Notes under the pieces: model-generated
What the model was told of the DNA's origin: nothing
Databases searched by the model: none
What the model saw: the letters and a program-made list of their open reading frames with translations, nothing else
Position numbers and translations under genes: made by a program
Shown here: positions 63,320 through 64,000 of the stretch, piece after piece
Layout of the letters: each line of letters begins with the position of its first letter
How positions within the stretch are numbered: position 1 is the first letter of the stretch
NCBI GenBank assembly: GCA_036023115.1
Contig: JAYKKT010000089.1
Coordinates: 7,387,501 to 7,451,500, forward strand
Length of the DNA stretch: 64,000 nucleotides
From: Brasenia schreberi
Taxonomy: Eukaryota; Streptophyta; Magnoliopsida; Nymphaeales; Cabombaceae
Direction of reading: 5' to 3'

Positions 63320-63485
63320 CTCTGGTTCAAATGGTTCAGCACTTGTTCCCTAAGCAAGGTATCAAGTTCGATTCTTGTCAATGGAGCAAACCAGCCTTGC
63401 GAGAGCTTTACCGATAAAGTGGGCCAACCCGGTTCCTTTGAGCTTCCGGATACAGGTCGTATACTTAATCCAGCAAAGAATAGCC
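63320..63485 (+). mobile_element. tRNA-derived SINE, family B, second copy
   Basis: CTAAGCAAGGTATCAAGTTC, GATTCTTGTCAATGGAGCAA, GAGAGCTTTACCGATAAAGT and GGGCCAACCCGGTTCC align with the copy at 50060-50225. The promoter-box spacing is similar. No target duplication was identified. Confidence 0.6.
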
Positions 63486-64000
63486 TTTGATTATAGTCAC
63501 ATACCGTATTTTTCAAGCTTATTGATCACATGGTGGACTCCAAGTGCATTTAATCTGAAAACTATGATCTACACTATCATGTAGTTCTCTAATATTTAGC
63601 TACACTGTACATGCATTTTATATTGTATCCCAAACTGGGCTTGTACGAGGGTAACTCCAATTCAAGGTTTTGGACCATGTCAAATGTAGCTACATTTTAT
63701 GATTTCATAGGGGACCTTTTCAAAAAGAAACACCTTTTCCGGGTCGATCTGTCATATTTCACAATACTGAATTCTACCAGCCTTTTCGACTCAAAACATT
63801 GAAATCAAGAGACCCCAGCTTGATTATATACATGTCTGTAGCTTAATTTGAGAGAGATCTACTGCTAAAGATGTTTGTGGTGAAGCCGATCTGCTTTTAG
63901 GGTGTTTCTGCTTGAAGGATAAACAACCCTACTTAAGAAAAAATCAGATAAACTAACAGGGAAAATTTTGTTTGTTTTATGTAGATCACTGACCAAACAC

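Larger units (their letters stand above)
59668..64000. other. Gene-poor 3' end of the window
   Basis: About 4.3 kb without a supported gene. It contains a fragment of SINE-B type (60495-60590, minus), the 162-bp MITE (60741-60902), a GA run (61325-61351), TA runs and a SINE-B copy (63320-63485). Open frames up to about 94 codons (61613, 62942) show no domain I recognise. Confidence 0.55.

Overview
This is nuclear DNA from a flowering plant. The evidence is GT-AG introns, protein families that are plant-specific or plant-typed (CMF-type CCT, RS2Z SR protein, BAHD acyltransferase, ABCG half-transporter, S-like RNase, glycine-rich protein A3), AT-rich intergenic DNA with long (GA)n/(AT)n runs, and dense plant transposon relics. 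The lineage cannot be fixed from the sequence alone. There are no operons; each gene is an independent transcription unit.

Layout. 30-451 (+) is the 3' end of a CCT-domain gene. 5934-8164 (-) is a two-exon glycine-rich A3-like protein; a promoter-like block with a candidate 5'UTR exon at about 15.0-15.1 kb may make 8182-15015 its first intron. Inside that interval an RTE-type LINE relic (9470-14010) is split by a 3,292-bp hAT transposon with a perfect 8-bp target-site duplication (TSD). 17999-21382 (-) is an RS2Z-type splicing factor with six coding exons. Its probable 5'UTR exon is at about 27.5 kb, and the 6-kb first intron contains a second hAT of the same family (22800-26348, opposite orientation, its own 8-bp TSD). 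30430-30741 (+) is histone H4. 33429-35330 (+) is a BAHD acyltransferase. 37700-41091 (+) is a secreted RNase T2. 47401-49620 (+) is an intronless ABCG half-transporter. 57442-58966 (+) is a decayed tandem paralogue of it, missing Walker A, frameshifted and cut off at its 3' end. The remaining DNA, including the last 4 kb, holds no gene I can support.

Repeats explain much of the non-coding DNA. Two tRNA-derived SINE families are present, with three copies flanked by 10-14 bp TSDs. There is also a 162-bp hAT-type MITE with an 8-bp TSD, fragments of RTE and L1 LINEs, several local tandem duplications (periods about 100-440 bp) and long microsatellites.

I found no evidence of a novel molecular system. 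The most informative observations are the nested LINE/hAT insertion, the paired hAT elements in two neighbouring (partly inferred) 5'UTR introns, the tandem ABCG pseudogene, and the SINE families with intact target duplications. Splice coordinates were deduced by eye from GT/AG sites, phase and family alignment known to me; no alignment or expression data were available.
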